DNA of 64,000 nucleotides. Origin: Chloroflexota bacterium (GTDB taxonomy: Bacteria; Chloroflexota; Dehalococcoidia; Lucifugimonadales; Lucifugimonadaceae). Of this stretch, positions 53,358-62,697 are shown in pieces (the stretch's first letter is position 1; each line of letters begins with the position of its first letter). The notes beneath the pieces were generated by a model, which was not told the origin of the DNA, searched no databases, and saw nothing but the letters and a program-made list of their open reading frames with translations. Location of the stretch: assembly GCA_009838175.1 (NCBI GenBank), contig VXSB01000035.1, positions 30,161 through 94,160 on the forward strand, read 5' to 3'. A program made the translations under genes and the position numbers.

Positions 53358-53911
53358 GAGGTTTGCTCAAGTTCGTCGGAAGCGGGTGCTTCAAGCTCGG
53401 ATCTTAGTGTCGAAGCCAATTCGTCGCCCCAGCTTTCAATTTCGTCCCACTGTCGGTAGTCGCCGTTAGGCGTGACTCGCAGAATGGCGTCGATGATGCG
53501 GAGATAGAAGGGCAGATTTCTTCGCGAGTATGCACCTTTGAACGTGGCTGTCGAGACGACGCTGAGTTGCACGTCTTCTTGGTTGAACGCTTTCTCGACC
53601 CAGGCGTCGTGCTCTTCCCGAAGCTTGCCGGGATGTTTGACGTCGATCATGCCAACGCTGAAGAGCGCGATTGGGATGTTGGTAATCCGCTCTCGATTAG
53701 CGATCAAGAGCAACGCTGGTTCGGGCAGCCAACGCGCGGCGTACATCGGTGAGCCGATGACTAACGCGTCATATTTCGTCACTTCGATGCCGAGGTTGGC
53801 GTGTAAAACATCGGTGTCGAAGCCGGCTGCACTGAGGCGTTCGCCGATGCGTGCCGCTATCTCGGCGGTTGAGCCGTGTTTCGTGCCGTACGCCACTAGA
53901 ATTCGTGCCAT
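53351..53911 (-). CDS. Flavodoxin-domain protein (HemG-like)
   Basis: 186 residues. FMN phosphate loop AYGTKHGSTAEIAARIGERL (8-27), DALVIGSPMYAARWLPE and the closing WDEIESWGDEL fit the menaquinone-dependent protoporphyrinogen oxidase/flavodoxin class. A role in haem biosynthesis would be family-consistent but no haem genes adjoin. Coupled to TatD by a short overlap. Confidence 0.85.
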   Translation of the reverse strand: MARILVAYGTKHGSTAEIAARIGERLSAAGFDTDVLHANLGIEVTKYDALVIGSPMYAARWLPEPALLLIANRERITNIPIALFSVGMIDVKHPGKLREEHDAWVEKAFNQEDVQLSVVSTATFKGAYSRRNLPFYLRIIDAILRVTPNGDYRQWDEIESWGDELASTLRSELEAPASDELEQTSC

Positions 53912-54037
53912 GAGAAAAGGGTACAGCTATCAGATGATGTCGAAAATCCGGGATATGCTTTACAGACGCATCGAAGGTGCGTTCGCGGTGCTATGAGGTC
54001 TCGTTCGGATTTTTCGGCATCGGCTTGGAGATGCCCA

Positions 54038-54676
54038 ATGTTTGAAACAGCTTTACTCTACGTTCACATTCTCGCCGGTTCGACCGCGTTGCTCGCGGCT
54101 GTAATCCCGGTCGTAACTAAGAAAGGCGGCACGCACCATGTGAGGGCAGGACGTGTGTACGCGCTGGCGATGACCATCGTTTTCGTTACAGCGTTGCCAC
54201 TCGCCATTCTTGGTGACGACATTTTCTTGCTGATTATTGCTTTTTTCAGTTTCTACTTGGTGTTTGCGGGTTGGCGCTTCGCCCGTAACAACAGTGGGAA
54301 ACCTCTGTGGGTCGACTGGACGGCGGTATCCGTCATGGCCGTCATCGGTTTGTCGATGTGGATCTATGGCGCAATCATTGGACTTTCGGGCGATTCGCAA
54401 TGGGTTGTTCTAGTTGTTTTTGGATCGATTGCAGTCACCCTCAGCGTGGCCGATGCGCAATACCACCGCAATTGGTCCGAATCGGCTGCCCAACGAATAC
54501 AACGCCACTTGACCAACATGCTCGCCGGCACAATCGCCACGATAACCGCCGTAGCGGTCGTCAACTTGGATTTCGAACCCGCGTGGATAACTTGGATCGC
54601 CCCAACGGTATTCATTACTCCCCTCATTGTGTGGTGGAACGTAAGGTTGACTCGACTACGGATGCAGCGAACGTGA
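54038..54676 (+). CDS. DUF2306-like membrane protein
   Basis: 212 residues from ATG 54038, TTGGAG just ahead; the track start is 15 codons earlier and less likely. About six helices: FETALLYVHILAGSTALLAAVIPVVTKKG, YALAMTIVFVTALPLAIL, LLIIAFFSFYLVFAGW and later. HVRAGRVY after helix 1 is typical of this small membrane family. Function unknown. Confidence 0.75.
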   Translation: MFETALLYVHILAGSTALLAAVIPVVTKKGGTHHVRAGRVYALAMTIVFVTALPLAILGDDIFLLIIAFFSFYLVFAGWRFARNNSGKPLWVDWTAVSVMAVIGLSMWIYGAIIGLSGDSQWVVLVVFGSIAVTLSVADAQYHRNWSESAAQRIQRHLTNMLAGTIATITAVAVVNLDFEPAWITWIAPTVFITPLIVWWNVRLTRLRMQRT

Positions 54677-54759
54677 CGAGCGGCGACTAGGTAGGTCTCG
54701 TAACTCAGAGATAACCTTTACTGCACAGGAATCGGGATAGATACGAAAGGCACCATAAA

Positions 54760-55734
54760 ATGCGACCAGGATTTGGACAGTTCAATACGCCGACCCCCGA
54801 ATTCCTGAGGTTTGCCGCCCAATACGGAGTGAAGGACGTGTTGCTCGCACAACCGCAGATCCCGGATGCTGGCGGCAAGTGGGCGGTGAGCGATCTTGTG
54901 AAGATGCGGATTCAGGTCGAGAACGAGGGTTTACGTTTGATGGCGATCGAGAATGTGCCGCTTACGTTTTACCAAGAGATCATCGTGGGCGGCCCGAACC
55001 GAGAACGACAGATCGAAAACATGGTAGAGACCATCCGTAACATCGGGGCCGCAGGTATACCGATCTTCGGTTATCACTGGATGCCTTCACACGTGTGGAG
55101 ATCGCAGCCGGCGATAATCCGAGGCGGCGCATTGGCCACGGCGTTCGACAACGACGAGGCGCGGAAGATGCCGAATACGCATGGGCGAGAGCACACCGAG
55201 GAGGAGATGTGGGAGCGACTTGAGGAGTGGATACGTATCATCACGCCAGTCGCTGAGGAGGCTGGTGTGCGATGCGGCATCCATCCATGCGACCCGCCTG
55301 TCGAGAAGCTAGGCGGTATCCCCCAGCTGTTCCGGTCGTTCGATGCGTACAAGCGATTGATCGAGATCGTCGACTCGCCGAGCAACGGTATCGAGTTCTG
55401 CCAAGGCACCTTCTCGGAGATGGAGGATGCCGCAGACGGCGGGATTTACGACATGATCCGGTACTTCGGCGAGCGCAAAAAGATACTCTACGTGCACTTC
55501 AGGAACGTTTCCGGGACCGTACCCAAATTCCGCGAAGAGTTCATCAACACCGGTCACGTCGATATGTACGAGGCGATGAAGATATACCACGAGGTCGGCT
55601 ACGACTCGTTCTTCATTGACGACCACGTACCGCAGACATTCGAGGACACACCGTGGGGGCACCGCGGCAGGGCGTTCGCCAACGGCTACATCCAAGCCAT
55701 GATCGAAGCGGTTACGAAACAGTCTGCCGATTGA
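54760..55734 (+). CDS. Mannonate dehydratase-like/TIM-barrel enzyme (UxuA family)
   Basis: 324 residues. CGIHPCDPPVEKLGG, SNGIEFCQGTFSEM and ILYVHFRNVSG correspond to the UxuA pattern HPDDPP / LCFCTGSF / HLRN with metal-binding residues. YDSFFIDDHVP follows. It likely dehydrates a sugar acid such as mannonate. It leads into the DinB-VOC run after about 100 bases with a repeat between. Confidence 0.85.
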   Translation: MRPGFGQFNTPTPEFLRFAAQYGVKDVLLAQPQIPDAGGKWAVSDLVKMRIQVENEGLRLMAIENVPLTFYQEIIVGGPNRERQIENMVETIRNIGAAGIPIFGYHWMPSHVWRSQPAIIRGGALATAFDNDEARKMPNTHGREHTEEEMWERLEEWIRIITPVAEEAGVRCGIHPCDPPVEKLGGIPQLFRSFDAYKRLIEIVDSPSNGIEFCQGTFSEMEDAADGGIYDMIRYFGERKKILYVHFRNVSGTVPKFREEFINTGHVDMYEAMKIYHEVGYDSFFIDDHVPQTFEDTPWGHRGRAFANGYIQAMIEAVTKQSAD

Positions 55735-55755
55735 GGCCAAGACCACCACAATCCC

Positions 55756-55775
55756 GTCATTCCGGCGAAAGCCGG
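55756..55775. repeat. Dispersed repeat GTCATTCCGGCGAAAGCCGG (copy 1)
   Basis: Identical 20 bases also occur at 62584-62603. CCGGC-GAAA-GCCGG folds into a stem with a stable GAAA loop. Located between the mannonate-type enzyme and the DinB genes. Confidence 0.65.
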
Positions 55776-55831
55776 CGCTTCAGCGGACGGGACGTCCATC
55801 CAGATGAGTTGGGTGGATTAGGAGATAAACG

Positions 55832-56350
55832 ATGCCAGACTTCAAGGACGCAGTCCGCAGCGGATTGATCGAATACATGGAAGGGCTCGAGAAAGCGCTG
55901 GATGGATTAACCGAGGACGAGTTGCGATACCAACCCGCTCTCCACGCAAACTTCATCGAGTGGATCGTCTGGCACATGGCCCGAGTGGAGGACCGCTGGG
56001 TCAACCTCGTGCTCCGGCAAGATGACGACATCTGGGTAAAAGACGGCTGGTACAAGCGCTTCGGAATGGATCCTGACGACTACGGACGGGAAGATACCGC
56101 AGAGAAAATGCGGGCAATGCCCAAGACAGATATCAACGAGATGATGGACTACTACCGCCAAGCGCGCGCGGTCACACTTGCACATCTCGACGAAATGCCC
56201 GTCGAAGACCTCGACAAAGAGTTCTATCACCCGCGCAGGAAGATCGCGGTAAGCGGCGCGTGGGTATTAGGGCACATCCTCGTCGAAGAGGCTCAGCATC
56301 TAGGGCAGATCGCGTACCTGCGCGGAATGATGCGCGGGTTGGATGGGTAG
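55832..56350 (+). CDS. DinB-family protein, copy 1
   Basis: 172 residues. EYMEGLEKALDGLTEDELRYQPALHANFIEWIVWHMARVEDRW and EEAQHLGQIAYLRGMMRGL fit the DinB four-helix bundle with metal-binding His at WH and QHLGQ. Relatives include thiol (bacillithiol, mycothiol) S-transferases. First of three tandem paralogs. Confidence 0.9.
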   Translation: MPDFKDAVRSGLIEYMEGLEKALDGLTEDELRYQPALHANFIEWIVWHMARVEDRWVNLVLRQDDDIWVKDGWYKRFGMDPDDYGREDTAEKMRAMPKTDINEMMDYYRQARAVTLAHLDEMPVEDLDKEFYHPRRKIAVSGAWVLGHILVEEAQHLGQIAYLRGMMRGLDG

Positions 56351-56881
56351 TTGGGGACTAGCCATGAACCCTTTCTTCAAGCTATTGACAGCGGCATCAA
56401 CGAGTGCTTTGGCAAGCTGAATCGGGCTTTGGATGGGCTGAGCGAAGACGAGCTTCGTTGGCAACCGACGCTGGAGGCGAACCCCATCGACTGGATGGTT
56501 TGGCACATGGCAAGAGTTGAAGACAACTTGGTCAATGTTGTACTTCAAAATCAAGCTCCAATCTGGGAACGCGACGGCTGGGGCGATCGTTTAGGCACCT
56601 CTTACGCCGGTGCTGGCGCTGGGATGACAATGGATGAAATCCGTGCAATGGGTCGGATCGATGTTCCACTTGTCATGAAGTACTACCGGTCGATTCGCAT
56701 GGAGACATCGGACTACTTCGAGAACGTGATGCGCGAAGATGACCTGTCGAGAGTCATCGAACACACAAACTTCCGAGGTTGGACGGGCGCTCAAATCTTG
56801 GGTCGCCTGTTATGCGAAGAAGCTGAACATCTCGGACAGATCGAATACCTCCGAGGCATGATGAGAGGACTGAACAAATGA
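56351..56881 (+). CDS. DinB-family protein, copy 2
   Basis: 176 residues. The track start is TTG 56351, the base after the stop of copy 1. An ATG nine bases on is in another frame, so a start-codon change near copy 2 is possible. Body: NRALDGLSEDELRWQPTLEANPIDWMVWHMARVEDN and EEAEHLGQIEYLRGMMRGL, as in its neighbours. Its end overlaps copy 3 (ATGA). Confidence 0.85.
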   Translation: MGTSHEPFLQAIDSGINECFGKLNRALDGLSEDELRWQPTLEANPIDWMVWHMARVEDNLVNVVLQNQAPIWERDGWGDRLGTSYAGAGAGMTMDEIRAMGRIDVPLVMKYYRSIRMETSDYFENVMREDDLSRVIEHTNFRGWTGAQILGRLLCEEAEHLGQIEYLRGMMRGLNK

Positions 56882-57399
56882 TGAGACCATTCTTAGTAGC
56901 CATAGATTCAGGCCTGAACGAGGCTTTCGACAAACTAAAAAGGGCGCTAGACGGCCTCTCCGAAGACGAGCTCCATTGGCGGCCCGCATTGGAGTCGAAC
57001 ACCATAGATTGGATGGTGTGGCACATGGCCCGAGTCGAAGACAACTGGATCAACGTCCGCCTTCGAAATTCCGATTCCATCTGGGACAGCGACGGTTGGG
57101 CCGAGCGTTGCGGTGTCGAAGAACCGACCAACGGATTCGGCCAGACCGCAGAAGATATCCGAGCGATGCCGGCGTTTGATGTCCCGAAGATCATGGACTA
57201 CTACCAAGCCGTCCGCAACGGCACAACCGCATACTTCGAAAACGAGATGAAGGAATCCGACCTGACCATCGAACTCACACATCCGCGCTACGACCCGATC
57301 ACCTATGCATGGGTCCTCGGCCATCTCCTCTGCGAAGAGGCGGAACACCTAGGTCAGATCGAGTATCTGCGCGGGATGATGCGGGGTATTAACAAGTGA
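56878..57399 (+). CDS. DinB-family protein, copy 3
   Basis: 173 residues. MMRPFLVAIDSGLNEAFDKLKRALDGLSEDELHWRPALES, VWHMARVEDNW and EEAEHLGQIEYLRGMMRG. Closely related to copies 1 and 2, so recent tandem duplication is likely. The VOC array starts 28 bases later. Confidence 0.9.
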   Translation: MMRPFLVAIDSGLNEAFDKLKRALDGLSEDELHWRPALESNTIDWMVWHMARVEDNWINVRLRNSDSIWDSDGWAERCGVEEPTNGFGQTAEDIRAMPAFDVPKIMDYYQAVRNGTTAYFENEMKESDLTIELTHPRYDPITYAWVLGHLLCEEAEHLGQIEYLRGMMRGINK

Positions 57400-57426
57400 C
57401 ATTTCGTTGCAAGGAGGATCATTCAG

Positions 57427-58218
57427 ATGACTCAACCAAGAATCCCCCAACTACAAGGCAACCCCATCTGGTTCAGTCTGTCCACTCCTGATCCGCAAGG
57501 TGCCAAAGATTTCTACACCGGTCTTTTCGGCTGGGAGTGGGCGGATGTTCCGATGTCGGGTGGCAATACCTACCACATGGCGATTAAGGACGACGCCAAC
57601 ATCGCCGGTATGTCTGCCAACGACGATATTCACGGAGTTATGGGAGTGTGGGTCAACAGCGTCTATGTCGAGGATGCCGAAGAGACCGCCGAGCGAATAA
57701 AGGCGAACGGCGGCAGCGTGCTTACCGAGCCTCACAATGCCGACGGTTGGGGCGTAACTGCGACCATCGCAACGCCAGAAGGCGCGGTGTTCGGCTTATG
57801 GCAAAGCCTGAAAGGCTATGGTGCCGACATATTCGGAGAACCAGGCTCTGTGTGCTGGATCGAGTATCACACGCATGACTTGAAAGCTTCGAAAGAGTTT
57901 TACACCGCAGTTTTCGGTGCCAGATTCGAAGAATTCAAGATACCGATGGATGACGGATCTGGTGATGAGTTCAGCATGACGATGCTCGATTTGGGCAGAG
58001 ACCAGGAACATTGCGCATTCGTTGAGTTGCCAGACGCATCATCGCCCGCAAGTTGGGCGACATATTTCATGACGGAAGACATTCACGCTTCAGTGGCGAA
58101 GGCACAATCGCTTGGTGCCGAGTTGGTTTTCGGTGTCATGGACGTGCCTCCCGGGTCGTTCGCCGTCATGCACGATCCACAAGGTGTGCGCTTCAGCCTT
58201 TGGCAATCCGCAGAATAG
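57427..58218 (+). CDS. Two-domain VOC protein, copy 1
   Basis: 263 residues, AAGGAGGA upstream. Two glyoxalase-fold halves: NPIWFSLSTPDPQGAKDFYTGLFGWEW and, in the second half, SVCWIEYHTHDLKASKEFYTAVFGARFE; each ends with the GxxFxVxxDPQG motif (FAVMHDPQGVRFSLWQ). The first-half metal His of classical glyoxalase is absent, as in COG3324-like proteins. First of five. Confidence 0.9.
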   Translation: MTQPRIPQLQGNPIWFSLSTPDPQGAKDFYTGLFGWEWADVPMSGGNTYHMAIKDDANIAGMSANDDIHGVMGVWVNSVYVEDAEETAERIKANGGSVLTEPHNADGWGVTATIATPEGAVFGLWQSLKGYGADIFGEPGSVCWIEYHTHDLKASKEFYTAVFGARFEEFKIPMDDGSGDEFSMTMLDLGRDQEHCAFVELPDASSPASWATYFMTEDIHASVAKAQSLGAELVFGVMDVPPGSFAVMHDPQGVRFSLWQSAE

Positions 58219-58329
58219 CCGGTCTGGTCATTTGCCAGATTGATGCCGACGCGCAACGGTTACGTTTTATCCTGAAGTTTTGGGTCAGTGTGAAAGCAGT
58301 TGGGAATCACGCTTAGTTAGGAGAAAGAG

Positions 58330-59163
58330 TTGAGCAGTTCGTCGAAACCAGTTCAGGGGACGCCGGTTTGGTGGGATTTGGCGTCTACGGATGTAGATGC
58401 GACCAAGAAATTCTATTCAGAGTTGCTGGGTTGGGAGTGGCACGATCTGATGTCTAGCCCGCAAGGGGTGTTCACGGTGGCGAAAGTAGGCGGGAGGACA
58501 GTCGGCGGTGTCTACACCGACAATCCGGGTATGCCGAAGGCCGAGGGGCCGACGATGTGGGTCAACACTTATTGGGTCGATGATGCTGAGGCGGCGATGA
58601 ATCGAGCAGTTGAAAAAGGGGGGACGGTGTTGATGCCAGCGTGCGAGGATCCGGCTGGTGGCGGATTCAAGTCGTTGCTACTGACGCCTGAAGGCGCGCC
58701 GTTCGTAGTTTGGAGCGGAGACAAGGGCGTTGAGAACGAGGCGTATGGCGAGATGGGTGCGGTTTGCTGGACGGAATACTATACACGAGATGTGGCAGGG
58801 ATCAACGACTTTGTTGGTCATCTGTTCGGGTCACGATACCAGCGGGTTGATTTGTCGCGTCCTCCGGTCGGCGATGAAGACGCGGAGGGAGAAGTGCAAT
58901 ACCAGTATTTCTGGTTGAAAGTGCCCGATCTCGAGCCCGATCGTGGCGGCATGATGGAGATGGATGCGAGTTGGGGTGACATGGCGTCGCACTTCATGGT
59001 TTACTTCCGGGTCGAGGACTGCGACGCGTCGGCTGCAAAGGTAGCTGAGCTTGGTGGCGAGGTGTGCGTACCGCCAACGGAGATTCCGCCAGGCAAGTTT
59101 TCGGTGGTCAACGACTCGTTGGGTTCGACGTTCAGCATTATGTCGTTGCGCCCGATGGAGTAA
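58330..59163 (+). CDS. Two-domain VOC protein, copy 2
   Basis: 277 residues from TTG 58330 after AGGAGAAAG. GTPVWWDLASTDVDATKKFYSELLGWEW and AVCWTEYYTRDVAGINDFVGHLFGSRY. The second half has an acidic insert (PPVGDEDAEGEVQYQ) not seen in the other copies. Ends KFSVVNDSLGSTFSIM, where the usual DPQG is DSLG. Confidence 0.88.
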   Translation: MSSSSKPVQGTPVWWDLASTDVDATKKFYSELLGWEWHDLMSSPQGVFTVAKVGGRTVGGVYTDNPGMPKAEGPTMWVNTYWVDDAEAAMNRAVEKGGTVLMPACEDPAGGGFKSLLLTPEGAPFVVWSGDKGVENEAYGEMGAVCWTEYYTRDVAGINDFVGHLFGSRYQRVDLSRPPVGDEDAEGEVQYQYFWLKVPDLEPDRGGMMEMDASWGDMASHFMVYFRVEDCDASAAKVAELGGEVCVPPTEIPPGKFSVVNDSLGSTFSIMSLRPME

Positions 59164-59250
59164 CCACAGATTGGCGACGCGAGACGCGCCGAACCTCATT
59201 TCGACGCGTCCAAAGCAACAACACAACAAGGCGAGAAAGGCTAAAAACAC

Positions 59251-60051
59251 ATGCCGAAAGTTGAAAAATACGCTCAGGGAACCCCGTCGTGGGTCGATCT
59301 GTCAACCTCTGACCAACCAGCCGCGAAGAATTTTTACGCCACGCTGTTCGGGTGGGATTACGAAGACAACGATGCGGGTAATGGAATGATCTACTCCATG
59401 GCCCAAATCGACGGGGCTCCCGCAGGCGCCATCGCTCCTCAGCAGCCAGAAGAAGCTCAGCAAGGCATCCCGCCGCATTGGAACGTCTACATCACCGTAG
59501 ATGACGTCGACGCAGTTGCCGAACGAGTGCCAGAATTGGGCGGCAACGTGCTCATGGCTCCCATGGATGTGTTCGACGCCGGGCGTATGATCGTCGCGCA
59601 AGACTCGGTCGGTGCTGTAGTCATGTTCTGGCAACCCAACCAACACATCGGCGCTGAAGTCCGAGATGAGCATGGAGCATTGACGTGGACGCTCGTGATG
59701 ACTAACGACAAGGATGCGTCCGCTGATTTCTACTCGAAGTTGCTCGACATCGAAGTAGCAAGAGACGCAATGCCTTCACCAGACGGTGGCACAGTGCACC
59801 AATTGATGGTGAACGGCGCACCCGTTGCCAGCATCATGAACATGCCGCAAAACCTGCTAGATATGGGGGTACCGCCACATTGGGAGGTCTACTTCAGGGT
59901 TGACGACGCACAAGCAGTCTGCGACGCCGCAACTGCGAACGGCGGAATGGTTTACATGGGGCCGGCAGACTTGGGACCAATGGGAACAATCGGCTTCATG
60001 CAGGACCCGCAAGGCGCACAGTTCGGCGTCCAATCGCCTCCAGCCGGATAG
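59251..60051 (+). CDS. Two-domain VOC protein, copy 3
   Basis: 266 residues. GTPSWVDLSTSDQPAAKNFYATLFGWDY and GALTWTLVMTNDKDASADFYSKLLDIEV. Ends TIGFMQDPQGAQFGVQ. Nearest in sequence to copy 4. Confidence 0.9.
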   Translation: MPKVEKYAQGTPSWVDLSTSDQPAAKNFYATLFGWDYEDNDAGNGMIYSMAQIDGAPAGAIAPQQPEEAQQGIPPHWNVYITVDDVDAVAERVPELGGNVLMAPMDVFDAGRMIVAQDSVGAVVMFWQPNQHIGAEVRDEHGALTWTLVMTNDKDASADFYSKLLDIEVARDAMPSPDGGTVHQLMVNGAPVASIMNMPQNLLDMGVPPHWEVYFRVDDAQAVCDAATANGGMVYMGPADLGPMGTIGFMQDPQGAQFGVQSPPAG

Positions 60052-60075
60052 ACGAACCGCGAAAGGAATACTGAC

Positions 60076-60873
60076 TTGAAGATCGAAAGCTACAAACAGG
60101 GAACACCGTGTTGGACTGATCTATCGACGACGGATCAGGACGGGGCCAAGGCGTTCTACTCGGAGCTCTTCGGATGGGATTACCAAGACATTCCGATGGG
60201 CGAAGGTCAGGTCTACTCAATAGCGAAGCTTGACGGATCAGACGCCGGAGCGATATTCACGCAGGTGCCTCAGGAGGTTGAGGCTGGAGTACCGTCGCAC
60301 TGGAAGGTTTACATCGCAGTAGATGACATTGAGGCGACTGCTTCGAAAGTCTCTGATCTTGGTGGAACAGTGATCGCTGATGAGTTCGATGAGGACGAGT
60401 CCGGACACATGATGATGGCGCAGGACCCGACCGGTGCGATGATCCAGTTCTGGCAGGCCAAGGAAAATATCGGTTGCGAAGTCCGAGATGAGCACGGCGC
60501 ATTGACTTGGGTTGAGTTGCTGACTTCAGATCAAGAAGGCGCAGGGAAGTTTTACACCGAACTACTCGGCGTCGATCTCGACAAAGAAACGATGCCCACA
60601 CCAGAGGGCGAGCCGTACCACATGCTCATGGTCGACGGCGTCCCGGTGGCTGGTGTGATGCCATCGCCAGAACATCTGGTCGAAATGGGCGTCCCGCCGC
60701 ACTGGGAGGTCTACTTCCGAGTCGACGATGCTAACGCGGTTGTCGAGAAGGCGAAGTCGATGGGCGCAGCCGTACATTTTGGCCCGGAAGTATTGCCAAT
60801 GGTGGGCACATTCGCGGTTATGCAAGACCCGCAAGGAGCAGTCTTCGGCATTCAGCAAGCCCCATCAGTGTGA
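60076..60873 (+). CDS. Two-domain VOC protein, copy 4
   Basis: 265 residues from TTG 60076, GAAAGGAA before it. GTPCWTDLSTTDQDGAKAFYSELFGWDY and GALTWVELLTSDQEGAGKFYTELLGVDL. Ends TFAVMQDPQGAVFGIQ. Twenty-four bases after copy 3. Confidence 0.9.
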   Translation: MKIESYKQGTPCWTDLSTTDQDGAKAFYSELFGWDYQDIPMGEGQVYSIAKLDGSDAGAIFTQVPQEVEAGVPSHWKVYIAVDDIEATASKVSDLGGTVIADEFDEDESGHMMMAQDPTGAMIQFWQAKENIGCEVRDEHGALTWVELLTSDQEGAGKFYTELLGVDLDKETMPTPEGEPYHMLMVDGVPVAGVMPSPEHLVEMGVPPHWEVYFRVDDANAVVEKAKSMGAAVHFGPEVLPMVGTFAVMQDPQGAVFGIQQAPSV

Positions 60874-60891
60874 TCCAACATCGAACTACCA

Positions 60892-61698
60892 GTGCCTCAG
60901 TACACCAATCTCAGCCAAGGAACGCCGTTTTGGGTCGACTTGAGTTCGCCTGACATCGAAGCTTCGATGTCGTTCTACGCGAACCTGTTCGGTTGGAGCT
61001 ACGAAGAGGCACCACCTGAGGACGTCGGGGGAAGACGTTACGCATGGGCGCAGATATCACCCGGATATCCCGCCGGAATTGCTTCACTGGACAACGAAGC
61101 GATCGCGTCTGGCGCGGAACCTCAGTGGAGCGTCCAACTGCTGGTCGACGACATGGACGAGATCGTGAATCGAATCGCTGATTTCAGGGGTTCTATAGTC
61201 CAGGCCCCAGCGAAGGTAGGGGAGTATGGGATTGGCGCGCAGATCGCCGATCCAACCGGCGGAAGAGTAAACATCTGGCAGGCGTTTCAGTCGGGTCCCA
61301 CCATCAAGCACGAACATGGCTCGATGCAGTGGTGCGAGTTGATGACACCCGATCCTGAAACCGCCGCCGCGTTTTACCGAATGTTGCTGAGGGTCAAGAC
61401 AGATCCGATGGAAATGCCGGACGGCTCGGTCAACTCGATAGTCAGCACCAAAGATGGCCCCGTGATGGGCATCAGCGCTCTCGGAGGGCTTTCGGAAGAG
61501 TTGCTCGCATGCTTCGGCGGTCCGACATGGATCGTCTACTTCAACGTCGATGATGTTGACGCGGCAGTTGAACGAGCAGTGCAGAACGGTGCCGAGTTGC
61601 CAGATCCGCCATGGGACGTGCCAGGAGTAGGACGCATCGCCTGGATTTTCGATCCCCTAGGTGCACTGTTAGGACTGATTACTCCCCCGAGTTCGTAA
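60892..61698 (+). CDS. Two-domain VOC protein, copy 5
   Basis: 268 residues from GTG 60892; no clear ribosome site, probably coupled to copy 4. GTPFWVDLSSPDIEASMSFYANLFGWSY and GSMQWCELMTPDPETAAAFYRMLLRV. The most divergent copy: ends RIAWIFDPLGALLGLI. Confidence 0.87.
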   Translation: MPQYTNLSQGTPFWVDLSSPDIEASMSFYANLFGWSYEEAPPEDVGGRRYAWAQISPGYPAGIASLDNEAIASGAEPQWSVQLLVDDMDEIVNRIADFRGSIVQAPAKVGEYGIGAQIADPTGGRVNIWQAFQSGPTIKHEHGSMQWCELMTPDPETAAAFYRMLLRVKTDPMEMPDGSVNSIVSTKDGPVMGISALGGLSEELLACFGGPTWIVYFNVDDVDAAVERAVQNGAELPDPPWDVPGVGRIAWIFDPLGALLGLITPPSS

Positions 61699-61764
61699 CC
61701 ATTTGCCGCGTCGGATTGCATGTAACATTTCATGCGTTACAAACAATCTGCGGGAACACGGCAA

Positions 61765-62565
61765 ATGTCAACGGCGAACTTCGGAAAAAGACTTGAGGGC
61801 AAAGTAGCCATCGTGACGGGCGGCGGTGGCGCAATGGGCGGTGCACAGTGTCGATTATTCGCAGAACACGGCGCGGCCGTGTGCGTCGCAGACTTCCGAA
61901 TGGATGCAGCTGAAGCGGTCCGCTCTGACATCGCCGAGAACGGCGGCAATGCCATCGCCTATGAGTTGGATGTCCGTGATGAAGCGGGATGGGCCGATTG
62001 CGTCAGCGCGACCGAAGATGCGTTCGGACCTGTGAGTATTTTGTGCAACAATGCCGGGGCGAATTTCAGGGTCAGCTTCGACGATCAATCCCTCGATATG
62101 TGGAACATCATCATGGAGACCGGATTGACCGGCGCTTTTCTCGGAATAAAAGCCGTCGTGCCATCCATGCGCCGAGCCGGTAGCGGAGCAATACTGAACA
62201 TCGGATCGCTCGCATCCATCCGTCCCGGCGGCGGATCACCGGGGTACGCCGCGCAGAAGATGGGCATGGTCGGACTGAACCGAGCCGCAGCCGCAAGCTA
62301 CGCCAAGGAGAACATCCGATCCGTAATCATCTCACCCGGACACGTCGATACTCCATTCATCAGAGGCAACAACGCTTACAGTCCAAACGACCCGTCGACC
62401 AGCATCGACAACCCCGAAAACTACGAAGGCAGACGTTCCAACACCCCCATGGGACGACTCATGATGCCCGAAGATTTGGCCAACGCCTTCCTCTTCGCAG
62501 CATCCGACGAAGCCAGCGGCGTTACCGGCTCCATGATCACCGTCGATGGCGGCGCGGCTTTATGA
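61765..62565 (+). CDS. Short-chain dehydrogenase/reductase
   Basis: 266 residues from ATG 61765. Cofactor loop VTGGGGAMGG, CVADFRMD, NNAG, IGSLAS serine region and active YAAQK (Tyr and Lys present). Ends ASGVTGSMITVDGGAAL. A complete classical SDR; substrate unknown. It follows the VOC array by 66 bases. Confidence 0.92.
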   Translation: MSTANFGKRLEGKVAIVTGGGGAMGGAQCRLFAEHGAAVCVADFRMDAAEAVRSDIAENGGNAIAYELDVRDEAGWADCVSATEDAFGPVSILCNNAGANFRVSFDDQSLDMWNIIMETGLTGAFLGIKAVVPSMRRAGSGAILNIGSLASIRPGGGSPGYAAQKMGMVGLNRAAAASYAKENIRSVIISPGHVDTPFIRGNNAYSPNDPSTSIDNPENYEGRRSNTPMGRLMMPEDLANAFLFAASDEASGVTGSMITVDGGAAL

Positions 62566-62583
62566 GTCCATCGCGCAGCAACC

Positions 62584-62603
62584 GTCATTCCGGCGAAAGC
62601 CGG
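62584..62603. repeat. Dispersed repeat GTCATTCCGGCGAAAGCCGG (copy 2)
   Basis: Identical to 55756-55775; here the stem extends to TTCCGGC-GAAA-GCCGGAA. Between the SDR and the TIGR01777 gene. Confidence 0.65.
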
Positions 62604-62697
62604 AATCCAGAGGGGTAGGGTAGCGGGTAGCGCTACCAGAATCGCCTCACCACTAACCGACTAACCGGATTTCCAGCGGTCTCAATATGATTGAAGT

